Shown: positions 15,743 through 24,999, counted from the stretch's first letter. The stretch is 64,000 nt of DNA from Pseudorhizobium tarimense (GCF_022968135.1 NZ_JALJRA010000006.1:1-64000); one strand, 5' to 3'. Program-made: numbers and translations. Notes: generated by a model from the letters alone, not told the origin.

Positions 15743-15770
15743 GACCTCGCCTTCCTTGAGAGGCGAGGTC
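15743..15770 (-). terminator. Hairpin at the end of the opp/GDPD operon
   Basis: GACCTCGCC (15743-15751) pairs perfectly with GGCGAGGTC (15762-15770), nine pairs with a ten-base loop. It starts 15 bases after the stop of the isomerase-like gene, the last gene of the minus-strand operon. A T-run is not evident. Confidence 0.5.
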
Positions 15771-15785
15771 ACTTCCTGTTTAGCT

Positions 15786-16700
15786 TCACTCGGCGGCAAT
15801 CGTAGAATTGCTGCCGTTTACCGCTATCAGCCTACGCGCGTACTGAAGGCTCTCCGGCTGCTCTGCACGATAGCGGCGACCGATCTCCATCATCGCGACT
15901 GTCCCGGGAAGGAATTCCAGCTCCCTAAAAATGTCCTCCCAGTCGATGTCGCCCCAGCCGAGCGGCATGTGCAGGTCGCCAATGCCCATGGCCGTGTTCT
16001 CCTGCAGGTGAAAGCCCTTATAGAACCCCTGCGGGCGTCCGAAGCTGTCATGCAGGTGCAAATGGCCGGCGACAGGGGCCATGGCAGCGATCTGCTCGCG
16101 CAAGTTTAGGCCGCGATAGGTTGCTTCGATATAGGCATGGCTGAAATCGATGAGGGCCACGACGTTGGGGTGATTTACCGCCTTCACTGTTTCAGCGACT
16201 TCGGCCGGTGTCTGGCGATACTGACCTGGCTCGGTCGTGAAGATATTCTCTAGCGCGATGCGGACGCCGTAGGGCTTTGCGAATTCTGCTAGCTCCAACA
16301 GGGCTTCGCGCTCTCTGAGATCGGCTGCGGGTCGGTCAAAGATCTGGTCGGCGCGCAGGCAGCCGCCGTGCTGTACGAGGATGCGGGCCTCTACACGATC
16401 GCAGAGTTCAACAAGCGCCTTGGCTGCGTCGATCTGATAGCGGCAGGTCACCGGATCCATAAAGTTCGACGAGACGAGGCCGTGGACCGTGTATCGGAAA
16501 TTGAACTTACGCGTCATCGCTACCAGCCGCTCCGCACGGTCCTTGATGATGCGCCCGCCAGCGATCACATCAAGAGTGGTCAGTCCGAGTTCGACAGTAT
16601 CAACGCCCATCTCGGCTAGTGCGCGAAGTTCGGCTTCTAAGCTTTCAATTTCTCCGTCGGTGGAGCCGGCGTTGAAGCCGGTAGCAATGATGTTGGCCAT
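15786..16700 (-). CDS. Sugar phosphate isomerase/epimerase-like TIM-barrel protein
   Basis: A 304-residue xylose-isomerase-like TIM barrel. Visible landmarks are VDTVELGLTTLDVI near the N-terminus, VRIALENIFTTEP with the metal-ligand Glu in the middle, VVALIDFSHAY and HLHLHDSFGRP with Asp and His ligands, and MMEIGRRY near the end. Such proteins isomerise or epimerise free or phosphorylated sugars with a divalent metal. The start at 16700 follows GGAG at six bases; the frame to 16823 has no such site. It lies 35 bases after the GDPD gene and closes the operon, so it probably handles the sugar or polyol released from the imported compound. Confidence 0.78.
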   Translation of the reverse strand: MANIIATGFNAGSTDGEIESLEAELRALAEMGVDTVELGLTTLDVIAGGRIIKDRAERLVAMTRKFNFRYTVHGLVSSNFMDPVTCRYQIDAAKALVELCDRVEARILVQHGGCLRADQIFDRPAADLREREALLELAEFAKPYGVRIALENIFTTEPGQYRQTPAEVAETVKAVNHPNVVALIDFSHAYIEATYRGLNLREQIAAMAPVAGHLHLHDSFGRPQGFYKGFHLQENTAMGIGDLHMPLGWGDIDWEDIFRELEFLPGTVAMMEIGRRYRAEQPESLQYARRLIAVNGSNSTIAAE

Positions 16701-16735
16701 GGTAATCTCCGAGTGTTCGGTTGAGGTGAGGCGGT

Positions 16736-17485
16736 TCATGCTGCGGATGCGAGTCTGGCTCGAAGGTTGAGCGCGAGGTCCGGACTGTCGGAGGTGAGAT
16801 GCCCGACTCCACGCTGGAGCCATTTGACGATCGACTCCTCGTCATTGACCGTCCAGACGCACAGGCGCTCGAGCGGCAGGCGATCTGTCACCAGCACCCA
16901 TTCTGCCTCCATCAGTTCGTGATGGATGGCGATGACGTCGACAAGATCGTCGACCTGCGAGATGAAAGAGGCAACTCCGCCCCATCTTTGCGCCCAAGCG
17001 GAATTGACCGAGACCAGACGGGGAAGACCGGGCGCGATGCGGCGACAGTCCTTCAGCACGGACATGTCGAAGGAAGTGAGATAGCTACGAGCGGAAAGGC
17101 CACGCGCAGCAAGCTCACCGGCAACCTTCTCCACGATGCCCGGATAAGGCTTTCCAGCCTCATCGCTCTTCAGCTCGACGTGGAGGGGAGGGCCGTCTGC
17201 CGCACCCACTATCTCAAGCACCTCGGCGAGCGTGGGTATAGCCTCATCGCTCTGCTTGAGCTTGATCCTGTGGCGCGCCTCGGGCGAAAGCCGCTTCACT
17301 GGGCCTTCACCGTCAGTCGTTCGGTCGAGCGTCGCATCGTGAATGACCAACAGTTCGCCAGCATCCGTCAGGTGCACGTCGAATTCGACGGCATCAATCC
17401 CGAGACCGAGCACGCTGCGAAAGCCTTGCATCGAGTTTTCTGGCCAGAGATTGCGGGCGCCGCGATGGCCGGTAATCAGCGTCAT
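16736..17485 (-). CDS. Glycerophosphodiester phosphodiesterase
   Basis: A 249-residue GDPD-family enzyme. The signature is at the N-terminus: TGHRGARNLWPENSMQGF (residues 5-22) supplies His and Arg-Gly and the metal-ligand Glu, followed by GIDAVEFDVHLTDAG and VIHDATLDRTTDG, with further catalytic residues ELKSDE. It hydrolyses glycerophosphodiesters to glycerol-3-phosphate and an alcohol, using a divalent metal. There is no signal peptide, so it works in the cytoplasm on imported substrate. It starts at the ATG at 17485, 26 bases after the permease stop. Being inside an Opp-type transporter operon, not next to a ugp operon, is unusual and suggests that the imported molecule is a phosphodiester. 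Confidence 0.87.
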   Translation of the reverse strand: MTLITGHRGARNLWPENSMQGFRSVLGLGIDAVEFDVHLTDAGELLVIHDATLDRTTDGEGPVKRLSPEARHRIKLKQSDEAIPTLAEVLEIVGAADGPPLHVELKSDEAGKPYPGIVEKVAGELAARGLSARSYLTSFDMSVLKDCRRIAPGLPRLVSVNSAWAQRWGGVASFISQVDDLVDVIAIHHELMEAEWVLVTDRLPLERLCVWTVNDEESIVKWLQRGVGHLTSDSPDLALNLRARLASAA

Positions 17486-17511
17486 GTTCAGTCCTGCTGG
17501 TAGTGAGAAGT

Positions 17512-18393
17512 CTAGCGTATGGTTGGATCCAGCTTGTCGCGCAGCCAGTCGCCGACAAGTGAGATGGAAAGCGTCGTCAGCATGATAACAAGGGCAGGGG
17601 TGAGCATGATCCATGGCGCGCGTGTCAGGTATTCGCGGCCAAAGCCAACCATGTTGCCAAGGCTGGTTTCCGGTGGCTGCACCCCAAGCCCCAGGAAGGA
17701 CAACCCGCTTTCCATGAGGATGATCTCAGGAAATGTCAGAGTCATCGATACGATCAGCGTTGATGCAACATTGGGCAGGATATGCCGGAAGTAGACCCGC
17801 AAGGGCGATGCGCCGAGCTGTACGACAGCGGACGCATAACCTTGCGCGCTGGCCGAGATCGCCAGGCCGCGCGCGATCCGGGCATAGCGCTCCCATCCAT
17901 AAAAGCCCATCAGGCAAACGATCAGCACCATTGACGAGCCGAAGAAGGCGAGCACCGCGAGCGACATGATCAGGAAGGGGAGCGCCGCCTGAAAGTCCGC
18001 CAAGACGAGGACGATGTGCTCGACGATGCCGCGGAATTTCGCCGCCGCGAAGCCGAGTGCCGTCCCGAAGATCGCTGAGATAATCGTCGCGCTGAACGCA
18101 ATAACGAGGGATACCCGGATGGACTGGATCAGGCGGGCGAAGACATCACGGCCAAGTTCGTCAGTGCCGAGCCAGTGCTTCGGATCTCCGGGCGCCGAAA
18201 GTCGGTTGGTGAGGTCCATGGCGGTGATGCCGTAGGGGCGCAGGGCATCGGCAAAGATGGCGACGAGGAGCATTACCGACAGCCACAGGATTCCAAGCCC
18301 GATTGACAGAGGAAGGTTGCGACGCAGCCTTGGGATAAGACCGGTTCTGCGACGTCCGGCGGCATGAGCGTGGGCAATGTCTGCCGTAGTCAT
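17512..18393 (-). CDS. ABC transporter permease, DppC/OppC type
   Basis: A 293-residue inner-membrane permease with about six helices. It shows the family landmarks WLGTDELGRDVFARLI (about 93-108) and, near the C-terminus, an EAA loop around GYASAVVQLGASPLRVYFRH. An ESGLSFLGLGVQPPE segment follows, typical of DppC. With the DppB-type permease 12 bases upstream it forms the channel of the importer. ATG at 18393. The cargo is suggested by the GDPD and isomerase genes that follow, not by the permease itself. Confidence 0.88.
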   Translation of the reverse strand: MTTADIAHAHAAGRRRTGLIPRLRRNLPLSIGLGILWLSVMLLVAIFADALRPYGITAMDLTNRLSAPGDPKHWLGTDELGRDVFARLIQSIRVSLVIAFSATIISAIFGTALGFAAAKFRGIVEHIVLVLADFQAALPFLIMSLAVLAFFGSSMVLIVCLMGFYGWERYARIARGLAISASAQGYASAVVQLGASPLRVYFRHILPNVASTLIVSMTLTFPEIILMESGLSFLGLGVQPPETSLGNMVGFGREYLTRAPWIMLTPALVIMLTTLSISLVGDWLRDKLDPTIR

Positions 18394-18405
18394 ATTCGTT
18401 TTATC

Positions 18406-19332
18406 CTAGTGGACAGTTTGGCGACGGAGGCGGGGATCAAGCCAACCATAAAGGAGGTCGACCATCAGGTTGGAGAGCACCATCGTGGCAGCGATCATCA
18501 ACAGGATGCACTGGACGACCGCTAGATCTCGATTGCTCACAGAAACGACCAGCAAGCGACCGATACCTGGCCAGGAGAAGATCGACTCAACGATTACTGC
18601 GCCAGCAATGAGCGAGCCCACCATGAAGCCGACGATCGTAATGATCGGGACGGCAGCATTGGGAAGCGCGTGGTTCCAGACCACGTTCGACCAGGTAACG
18701 CCTTTCGCGGAAGCAGTTCGGATGTAGGGCTGGCCCATGACCTCGATCATCGCGCTGCGCGAGAACCGGGCAAGGATGCCGATGCCGCCGATGCTCATGG
18801 TGATCGTCGGGAGCAGTCCGTGGACCCAGGTATCTTGGCCGCCCGAAGGCAGTACGCCGAGAGTGACGGAAAATATGAGGACCAGCAGTAGGCCCATGAC
18901 GAAAGAGGGGATGGTGAACCCTAGGATCGCCAGTAGGATGACGCTGCGATCGACCGCACTTTGACGATGAAGTGCCGCATAGACGCCTGCGGGTATGCCG
19001 ATAAACAGCTTCAGGAGCAACGCCGGGATCGTCAATTGCAGCGTCGCCGGGACGCGTTCCAGCACCAGTTGCAGCGCCGATTCCTTGTCGCGCATGGACA
19101 CGCCGAAATCGCCAGTGAATATGGACTTGATATAGGCCAGGTACTGGATCCAGAGCGGCTGGTCGAGGCCCCAGGACGTGCGGAACGCATCCACGGCCTC
19201 CTGCGGTACGTCCGGCCCCAGCATCACCTGAGCAGGATCGCCGGACATGCGCAGAACGACGAAGGCGAAGGTGACAACCGCGACAATGGTGACAAGGGCG
19301 CGCAGCAGGCGGGAGATAACGAAGCGGACCAC
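18406..19332 (-). CDS. ABC transporter permease, DppB/OppB type
   Basis: A 308-residue permease starting at a GTG with GAGGAG six bases upstream; the longer frame to 19452 overlaps the ATPase gene and is unlikely. The N-terminus (FVISRLLRALVTIVAVVTFA) is the usual first helix of DppB proteins, followed by the RMSGDPAQVMLGPD loop. The EAA loop includes YIRTASAKGVTWSNVVWNHA, and VESIFSWPGIGRLLV is near the end. It forms the importer channel together with the downstream DppC-type subunit. Confidence 0.88.
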   Translation of the reverse strand: MVRFVISRLLRALVTIVAVVTFAFVVLRMSGDPAQVMLGPDVPQEAVDAFRTSWGLDQPLWIQYLAYIKSIFTGDFGVSMRDKESALQLVLERVPATLQLTIPALLLKLFIGIPAGVYAALHRQSAVDRSVILLAILGFTIPSFVMGLLLVLIFSVTLGVLPSGGQDTWVHGLLPTITMSIGGIGILARFSRSAMIEVMGQPYIRTASAKGVTWSNVVWNHALPNAAVPIITIVGFMVGSLIAGAVIVESIFSWPGIGRLLVVSVSNRDLAVVQCILLMIAATMVLSNLMVDLLYGWLDPRLRRQTVH

Positions 19333-19342
19333 GTCTGTCTCC

Positions 19343-20329
19343 TCAGGCAGCGATCGGCGCTGTTGCGCCTTCGACGAGGTGGCAGGCGGCGGATCGGCCC
19401 ACGCCGATCGTCCGAAGCGCTGGCACTGACGTGCGGCAGATGTCGGTTGCAAGCGGACAACGGGGGTGGAAGGCGCAGCCGGAAGGTCTGTCGGCCGGGT
19501 TCGGGGGCTCTCCCTGCAGAATCATGCGGCCCTTGAGCGGTTGGCCAGGAACAGGCACGCTAGAGACTAGCGCCTGGGTGTATGGGTGACGCGGTGAGGC
19601 GAAGATGACGTCGGAAAGGGCCTCCTCGACGATCCGCCCCAGATACATGACGGCGACCCGATCGGCGACGTTGCGCACGACCTTGAGGTCGTGGCTGATG
19701 AAGACCATGCCGATCTGAAACTCATCCTGTAGGTCGCGTAGCATGTTGACCACCTGTGCCTGGATCGAAACGTCGAGTGCGGAGACCGGCTCGTCGCAGA
19801 CAATCAGAGAGGGATGCGAGGCAAGCGCCCTGGCGATCACCGCCCTCTGGCGTTGCCCGCCGGACAATTCGTGCGGATATCGATCGGCCTGGTCCGGCCT
19901 CAACCCCACAGCCGCCATCAGCGCCTGAACGCGCCCATCCCGTTGGCTTTTGGTAAGCAGGTTGTGGATGTCCAACGGTTCGCGGATCTGGGTTGCAATG
20001 GTAAGTCTGCGATCCAATGCTGCCAGAGGGTCCTGATAGACAAGCTGCATCCTGGCCCGCAGAGCACGCCACTCGGCAGTTCCAAATGCCGGCATTGGGT
20101 GACCCTCGAACGTCACGGCGCCGGCTTGGGCCGGGTCGATCCCAAGCAGCATCCGGCCGAGGGTTGACTTGCCAGAGCCGGATTCGCCGACAACGCCGAG
20201 CGTCTCGCCGGGCAAGACCTTTATCGAGAGGTCATCCACCGCACGTACAGGGATCGCCTTGCCGAAAAGCCCACGCCGCATCTCGTAGACACGCGTCAGT
20301 CCTTTGGCCTCGATGAGCGGAGTGACCAT
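19343..20329 (-). CDS. ABC transporter ATPase, OppF/DppF type
   Basis: A 328-residue ATPase with Walker A GESGSGKST (about 47-55), Q-loop VYQDP, signature LSGGQRQR, Walker B LIVCDEPVSALD and the switch His in FISHDL. The C-terminal oligopeptide-transporter extension carries the Cys cluster GCAFHPRCPLATDIC, found in OppF/DppF proteins. Its ATG directly abuts the stop of the OppD-type gene. The two unlike ATPases form a heterodimer that powers the DppB/DppC pair downstream. Confidence 0.9.
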   Translation of the reverse strand: MVTPLIEAKGLTRVYEMRRGLFGKAIPVRAVDDLSIKVLPGETLGVVGESGSGKSTLGRMLLGIDPAQAGAVTFEGHPMPAFGTAEWRALRARMQLVYQDPLAALDRRLTIATQIREPLDIHNLLTKSQRDGRVQALMAAVGLRPDQADRYPHELSGGQRQRAVIARALASHPSLIVCDEPVSALDVSIQAQVVNMLRDLQDEFQIGMVFISHDLKVVRNVADRVAVMYLGRIVEEALSDVIFASPRHPYTQALVSSVPVPGQPLKGRMILQGEPPNPADRPSGCAFHPRCPLATDICRTSVPALRTIGVGRSAACHLVEGATAPIAA

Positions 20330-21328
20330 CTAAGCGTCCTCCATCACCGTCTGGAGGGCAGGCGTCGGCTCGTCAGCGAGCACCGGATTGAAGCAAGCCA
20401 GCCGTCGCCCGTCTTCCATCACATCAAGTTCCGGTCGCTGAAAATCGCAACTGGCCACCGAATGGGCGCAGCGGGGCGAAAACGCGCAACCTGCCGTCAG
20501 CTGTTTCGGATTGGGCACAGTCCCTGGTATCGGCACCAAGCGGGTACGTGGGCCATCGAGCCGGGGAATCGCATCAAACAGGCCGCGGGTGTATGGGTGG
20601 CGGGGCCGCGAGAACAGCTGCGTGATCGATCCTTGCTCGACAATGCGGCCGGCATACATGACACACACACGCTCGCAGACCTGGGAAACGGCGCCGAGGT
20701 CATGGCTAATGAACACGGTGGCCATGCCGGTCTCTGCGCGCAGCTGGTTGAGGAGGTCGAGTATTTGCGCCTGGATCGTGGCGTCAAGCGCGGTCGTGGG
20801 TTCGTCGGCAATCAGCAGGTCAGGCTGGCCGGCGAGCGCCATGGCGATCATCAAGCGTTGGCACTGACCGCCGGAAAACTCGTGGGGAAAAAGATCGAAG
20901 CGGCGGCGAGCATCCGGAATTCCAACCATGTCCAGGAGCCGCAGTGCTTCGGCTCTTGCCGTCTCCCCCCCAATGCCTCGGTGAAGCGTGAGCGCTTCGG
21001 TGATCTGCCGGCCGATACGGATCACTGGGTTGAGTGAGCTTGACGGATCCTGGAAGATCATCGCGATACGGCCACCGCGCACGCGTTCGAGCGCTTGGCG
21101 CGGTGCGCTGCACAGCTCATTTCCCTCGATGCGCACGGAGCCCGATATCGCGGCTTTGCCTGGCAGGAGCCCAAGGGCTGCCAACCACGTGACGGATTTG
21201 CCGCAGCCGGACTCGCCGACCAGGCCGAGCGCTTCCCCGCGGTCAACCGACAGATTGATACCGTGCAGCACCTGCGTGCCGTCAAACGCAACCTTCAGGT
21301 CACGAATCTCCACGAGATCGAACGACAT
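20330..21328 (-). CDS. ABC transporter ATPase, OppD/DppD type
   Basis: A 332-residue ATPase with Walker [11 protein letters not shown]-loop [10 protein letters not shown], a signature written [10 protein letters not shown] in place of LSGGQ, Walker [13 protein letters not shown] and FISHDL. It carries the C-terminal [15 protein letters not shown] cluster of the family. I start at 21328, which has AAGGAG six bases upstream; an ATG six codons earlier (21346) has none. It follows the binding-protein gene after a hairpin and precedes its partner ATPase with no gap. Confidence 0.9.
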   Translation of the reverse strand: MSFDLVEIRDLKVAFDGTQVLHGINLSVDRGEALGLVGESGCGKSVTWLAALGLLPGKAAISGSVRIEGNELCSAPRQALERVRGGRIAMIFQDPSSSLNPVIRIGRQITEALTLHRGIGGETARAEALRLLDMVGIPDARRRFDLFPHEFSGGQCQRLMIAMALAGQPDLLIADEPTTALDATIQAQILDLLNQLRAETGMATVFISHDLGAVSQVCERVCVMYAGRIVEQGSITQLFSRPRHPYTRGLFDAIPRLDGPRTRLVPIPGTVPNPKQLTAGCAFSPRCAHSVASCDFQRPELDVMEDGRRLACFNPVLADEPTPALQTVMEDA

Positions 21329-21382
21329 CTTGTTCTCCTTCTTCAAGGCTGCCGGCGCTGCTTCGATTTTTGGAAAGGGAGG

Positions 21383-21406
21383 TCCGGCGGGTTCAGCCCC
21401 GCCGGA
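21383..21406 (-). terminator. Intercistronic hairpin after the binding-protein gene
   Basis: TCCGGCGGG (21383-21391) pairs with CCCGCCGGA (21398-21406), nine pairs around a six-base loop, between the binding-protein stop (21419) and the OppD-type start (21328). Such hairpins often stabilise the binding-protein mRNA or reduce read-through, so the binding protein is made in excess over the membrane parts. Confidence 0.55.
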
Positions 21407-21418
21407 AGAGATGGACCG

Positions 21419-23053
21419 TTACATGGTCCAGTTGTTGGATCGGAAATCCATGGCGAAGGCGGGCGCCGCCTTCCACTTGAGCGAGGACTTCAAACCGGTG
21501 AAGACTGCGTTCTGGTGCAGCACTTGGTAGGCGGGGTCTTCGCGCTCGCAGATTTCCAGCATTCGGACATATGCCTTCTTCCGGGCAGCCCGGTCGGTGG
21601 ACGTTTCCAGCACGACCGAGAGCTCGTTCATTTCTGCGTTCGTCCAGTCCTTCTTCTGCTGCATCTCGCCGTTCGGGCCAAACTGCGTGACCATCGGCGT
21701 GACCGGATCGTTGATGTTTGCCGAAGCCGACCAGTCGCGCACGCCCTTGATGCCCTCTGGGTCATGGATCTGGGCCCAGTTCTCTTTCATTTGGATCTCG
21801 ACGTTAAGGCCGACTTGTTTCCACATCTCGACCATGATCTGACCGTTTGAAGTCTGGTTCGTGTAATAGTTGTTGAGCAGCCGATAGGGGATTGCATCGC
21901 CTTTGTAGTTCGCCTGCTTGAGGAGATCACGCGCCAGTTCGGGATTGAACTCCGGAGCGTGCCAGCCATCGATGAACATGTCTGTCGTCTTGAAGATATC
22001 GAACTGCAAGCCTGGAGGCACGACCGTCTGGCCACCCCACAAGGCCTCAACGATGGCCTTGCGATCGATCGCATGAGTCATGGCGCGGCGCACCAGCGGA
22101 TCGGCGAGAACGGGGTTCTGTGTATTGAAGACGGAAATGCGGTGGTTGAGGATCGTTGATCCTTGCACTTCAAAACCTGATGCGGCCTGCACGGTGCCGA
22201 TTTGGTCCGGCGGCAGGTCGCAGGCAAAATCATATTCACCAGACAGGAGCCCGTTAACACGCGAGGCGACTTCCGGAACTTCGACGAAGCGAATTTCCTC
22301 AAGCGGCGGACGGCCGCCCCAGTATTCGTCGAAGGCAACAAGCGTCAGTGAAACGTCGGGCTTGTATTCGCTCACCATATAGGGGCCTGTCGTAACGGGC
22401 TTGCGCGCCCATTCGGTGAAGGAGGCGGCTTCATCCCAGGCACGGCGGTTCGCGATCTGGCTGCCATAGGCGTAGAGACGCCCTTCAAGAGTGACGTCCG
22501 GGGTCGTATTGTGGAAGCGGACGGTGTATTTGTCGACCGCCTCCACGCCGGCAAGCGCCGGCCATAGACGCCGGCCGATGCCGGGAACAGAAGCAGGCAG
22601 TTCCTTAGCAGTGGTGGGCTTGTGGTCGTCTTCGAAGATGGTCTTGCCACCCTTGGGCTCGGTGTCACCAAAGACCCGCTCCTTGGAGAAGGAGAAGACT
22701 ACGTCATCAGCCGTTAGCTCGTCGCCATTGTGGAACTTCACGCCCTGGCGCAGCTTTAGCTCAAGCGTCTTGTCATCGATGCGCTTCCATTCTGTAGCCA
22801 GGCCAGCGACGGGGCCCTGGTTTCCCATCCAGTCACGCAGGATGAGGCCTTCCCACAGGTTGGGGAAGAACACCCGCTCACCGACGTTGGACTGCTCATT
22901 CCAAACGCAGAGCGTGTTGTTGTTGGTGATCTTCTGGACCGCGATCGTCACCGAAGGGCGCTTGCCCTGGGCGAAGGTCATGCGCGGCAGGATAAGGGTT
23001 CCGGTGGCGGCACCGATCAGGCCAAGCGCGCCGCGTCGATTGATGGAAAGCAT
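21419..23053 (-). CDS. Extracellular solute-binding protein, family 5
   Basis: A 544-residue periplasmic binding protein of the peptide/nickel family. The N-terminus MLSINRRGALGLIGAATGTL has a twin-Arg followed by a hydrophobic stretch and FAQG, so it may leave by the Tat route. The family pattern is visible as ELKLRQGVKFHNGDELTADD and AMTHAIDRKAIVEALWGG. GGAGG sits six bases before the ATG. Family 5 proteins bind peptides but also glycosides and opine-like molecules. The GDPD, isomerase and HAD genes in this operon point to a phosphodiester or sugar-containing ligand, as an inference. Confidence 0.88.
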   Translation of the reverse strand: MLSINRRGALGLIGAATGTLILPRMTFAQGKRPSVTIAVQKITNNNTLCVWNEQSNVGERVFFPNLWEGLILRDWMGNQGPVAGLATEWKRIDDKTLELKLRQGVKFHNGDELTADDVVFSFSKERVFGDTEPKGGKTIFEDDHKPTTAKELPASVPGIGRRLWPALAGVEAVDKYTVRFHNTTPDVTLEGRLYAYGSQIANRRAWDEAASFTEWARKPVTTGPYMVSEYKPDVSLTLVAFDEYWGGRPPLEEIRFVEVPEVASRVNGLLSGEYDFACDLPPDQIGTVQAASGFEVQGSTILNHRISVFNTQNPVLADPLVRRAMTHAIDRKAIVEALWGGQTVVPPGLQFDIFKTTDMFIDGWHAPEFNPELARDLLKQANYKGDAIPYRLLNNYYTNQTSNGQIMVEMWKQVGLNVEIQMKENWAQIHDPEGIKGVRDWSASANINDPVTPMVTQFGPNGEMQQKKDWTNAEMNELSVVLETSTDRAARKKAYVRMLEICEREDPAYQVLHQNAVFTGLKSSLKWKAAPAFAMDFRSNNWTM

Positions 23054-23175
23054 CGATAACCTCCTGAGGTTCGGACTTCGAAAAGCAAGCTTCTCCTGCG
23101 CCTCTCGAATGTCGGTTTGTTAATGAGCTAGTGAACTTTCGATGACGCGCCGCAGAGGACCGCGACGCGGAATGA

Positions 23176-23892
23176 TCAGGCCGGCACGGCACGCTTCTGG
23201 GCAGTATGCCCATCCGCATGGCTGCCCGACAAAAAAGCTTCCAACGCAGATCTAAGCCCCGCGGCCCCCGTGACCACCGCCACTGCTCCCGCGCCCTTTA
23301 AGACGCGGTACCGATCAGGACGGGGGTCGGCCGGATCAACGAACCCGATTGTGCGCATGCCGGCTGCCACGCCACCGAGGATGCCGTGAGGGCTGTCGTC
23401 GATGACGAGGCAGCGGGCCGGATCGAGGCCGAACGCATCGGCGCAATGGAGGAAGAGATCGGGCGCTGGCTTTGGGCGGGCAACCGACTCGCCGCTGAAC
23501 ACATAGGGGAAGAACTCGTGCCACAGATCAAAGAGGCCGAGGCTGTTCTTTAGGCGCTCCAAACTGCTGTTTGAGGCGACACACTTGCGGATGGAGAGAG
23601 AACGAACCAAGTCGGACATGCCCGGCATGGGCGACAGCGCCCTGGCAAACTCCTCCCGAAGCGCCGTTCGCAATCCCTCAAAGATCTGGTCGGTTTCACG
23701 AAGGTCGAAGACGTCGCGGCAAATCTTTTGGGCGTCTGCTTCGGCAAATCCGGTGAATCGCTGCCATACTTCCTGATGCGAGATATCGGCGCCCGCGTCA
23801 CGCAAGGCCTGCCAAAGAACACGACTCGCCAAGGGCTCGCTGTCAATCAGAACACCGTCGCAGTCGAAGATAAGCAAGTCAGTGGCGGTCAT
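23176..23892 (-). CDS. HAD-superfamily phosphatase (beta-phosphoglucomutase-like)
   Basis: A 238-residue HAD hydrolase with all motifs: IFDCDGVLIDSE (Asp nucleophile near residue 9), VASNSS (motif II), Lys in RPKPAPDLF, and VIDDSPHGI (motif III). The cap domain of about 70 residues after motif I makes it subfamily I, like phosphoglycolate or sugar-phosphate phosphatases. It would remove phosphate from a small sugar or polyol phosphate in the cytoplasm. It is the first gene of the minus-strand operon and sits 122 bases before the binding-protein gene. It is divergent from the SorC-type regulator, which probably controls it. Confidence 0.82.
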   Translation of the reverse strand: MTATDLLIFDCDGVLIDSEPLASRVLWQALRDAGADISHQEVWQRFTGFAEADAQKICRDVFDLRETDQIFEGLRTALREEFARALSPMPGMSDLVRSLSIRKCVASNSSLERLKNSLGLFDLWHEFFPYVFSGESVARPKPAPDLFLHCADAFGLDPARCLVIDDSPHGILGGVAAGMRTIGFVDPADPRPDRYRVLKGAGAVAVVTGAAGLRSALEAFLSGSHADGHTAQKRAVPA

Positions 23893-24050
23893 CTCTCAAT
23901 CCGTTCTTGGCGCGAGACGAACTTTCGGGGAATGTCGGCTCGCGCTGTCTACGTGCCTTGGGGAGAAGATCGGGACGCCCCCTGGTGTATCTACGGCGGT
24001 GCAGTACGTTACATATGTTACGCGACTGTGACATTTGAGCGGAGAGATGA
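23893..24050. promoter_or_regulatory. Divergent promoter region with GTTAC direct repeats
   Basis: This 158-base gap separates the HAD gene (minus) from the SorC-type regulator (plus). At 24008-24021 two copies of GTTAC flank ATAT (GTTACATATGTTAC), containing the 8-bp palindrome ACATATGT, close to the regulator start. SorC-family proteins bind near divergent promoters, so this is a candidate operator; the assignment is inference. Confidence 0.4.
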
Positions 24051-24983
24051 ATGGAGCAACAGGAACTGATGGTGAGAGCAGCGTGGTTCTACCACGTCGA
24101 GGGGCTGACACAGGCGCAGATCGGAGAGCGGATGAACCTCACGCGTCGACGCATCAACGAGCTTCTCGCGCTGGCTCTGGAGCAGGGTGTTGTGCGGGTT
24201 AGCTTTAGCTCTCCCTTTGCCGAAAACGTTGAGCTCGAGGCGAGGCTTTGCGAGCGCTTCGGGCTGCAGCATGCAATCGTCTCGCCAACACCGGGCGATC
24301 CTGTGCATATGCATGCGGTGATTGGCAGGGCATCTGCAGCTTTCCTGGATCGGCTCATCCAAGTCCGCAAGCCGCGATCGATCGGCGTTGGTTGGGGGGC
24401 GACGCTGTATGAAACGGCCCGCCAGATGAACCAGGCGCAAGAGCCGGACATGCGAATAAGATCGCTGATGGGAGGACTAACCCGCGGCTCAGAGATCAAT
24501 ACGTTCGAGATCGTGAGGAGCTTCGCCAAGGTCCTCAACGCAAAGTGCCACTACTTCGCCGCGCCCATCTATGCTGGAAGCGAGGAGGCGCACGCGGTGG
24601 TCATGGCCCAGCCGGTTTTCCAGGAGTTTGTCCGAGACGCAGCGAATGTCGATGTGTCGTTTCTTAGCGTGGGCGACGTGACAGGGCAGTCCCTGCAGGT
24701 TCGCTATGGACTGCCGGCGCAGACGAAGGTGAGCGAGTTGGTGGCAGCCGGCGCCGTTGGCGACATACTCGGACGCTATCTGGACACAGAGGGGCGGTCT
24801 GTGCACCATTGCGTCAATCGACAGGTGATATCGCCGGATCTTGAGGCCTATTGCAGCATTCCGACCAGGATCGTCGCATCTGGGGGGCCGCACAAGCATG
24901 CGATCCTTCTCGCGGTCCTGAGAGCTCAGCTTGCAACTGCTGTGGTGACCGACGCGGACAGTGCTCGGGTCCTATTGATGTGA
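24051..24983 (+). CDS. SorC/DeoR-type sugar-binding transcriptional regulator
   Basis: A 310-residue regulator. The N-terminal helix-turn-helix (about 18-45) reads GLTQAQIGERMNLTRRRINE. It is followed by the large SorC sugar-binding domain (about 60-308) with SPTPGDPVHMHAVIGRASA, VGWGATLYETAR and LGRYLDTEGRSV. These proteins bind a sugar phosphate or polyol phosphate and then release DNA. Placement next to the divergent HAD-Opp-GDPD operon makes that operon the likely target, with a phosphorylated breakdown product as inducer. The 3' end is convergent with the UgpC-like ATPase gene, 16 bases away. Confidence 0.87.
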   Translation: MEQQELMVRAAWFYHVEGLTQAQIGERMNLTRRRINELLALALEQGVVRVSFSSPFAENVELEARLCERFGLQHAIVSPTPGDPVHMHAVIGRASAAFLDRLIQVRKPRSIGVGWGATLYETARQMNQAQEPDMRIRSLMGGLTRGSEINTFEIVRSFAKVLNAKCHYFAAPIYAGSEEAHAVVMAQPVFQEFVRDAANVDVSFLSVGDVTGQSLQVRYGLPAQTKVSELVAAGAVGDILGRYLDTEGRSVHHCVNRQVISPDLEAYCSIPTRIVASGGPHKHAILLAVLRAQLATAVVTDADSARVLLM

Positions 24984-24999
24984 CCACCCACTGTGTTGA

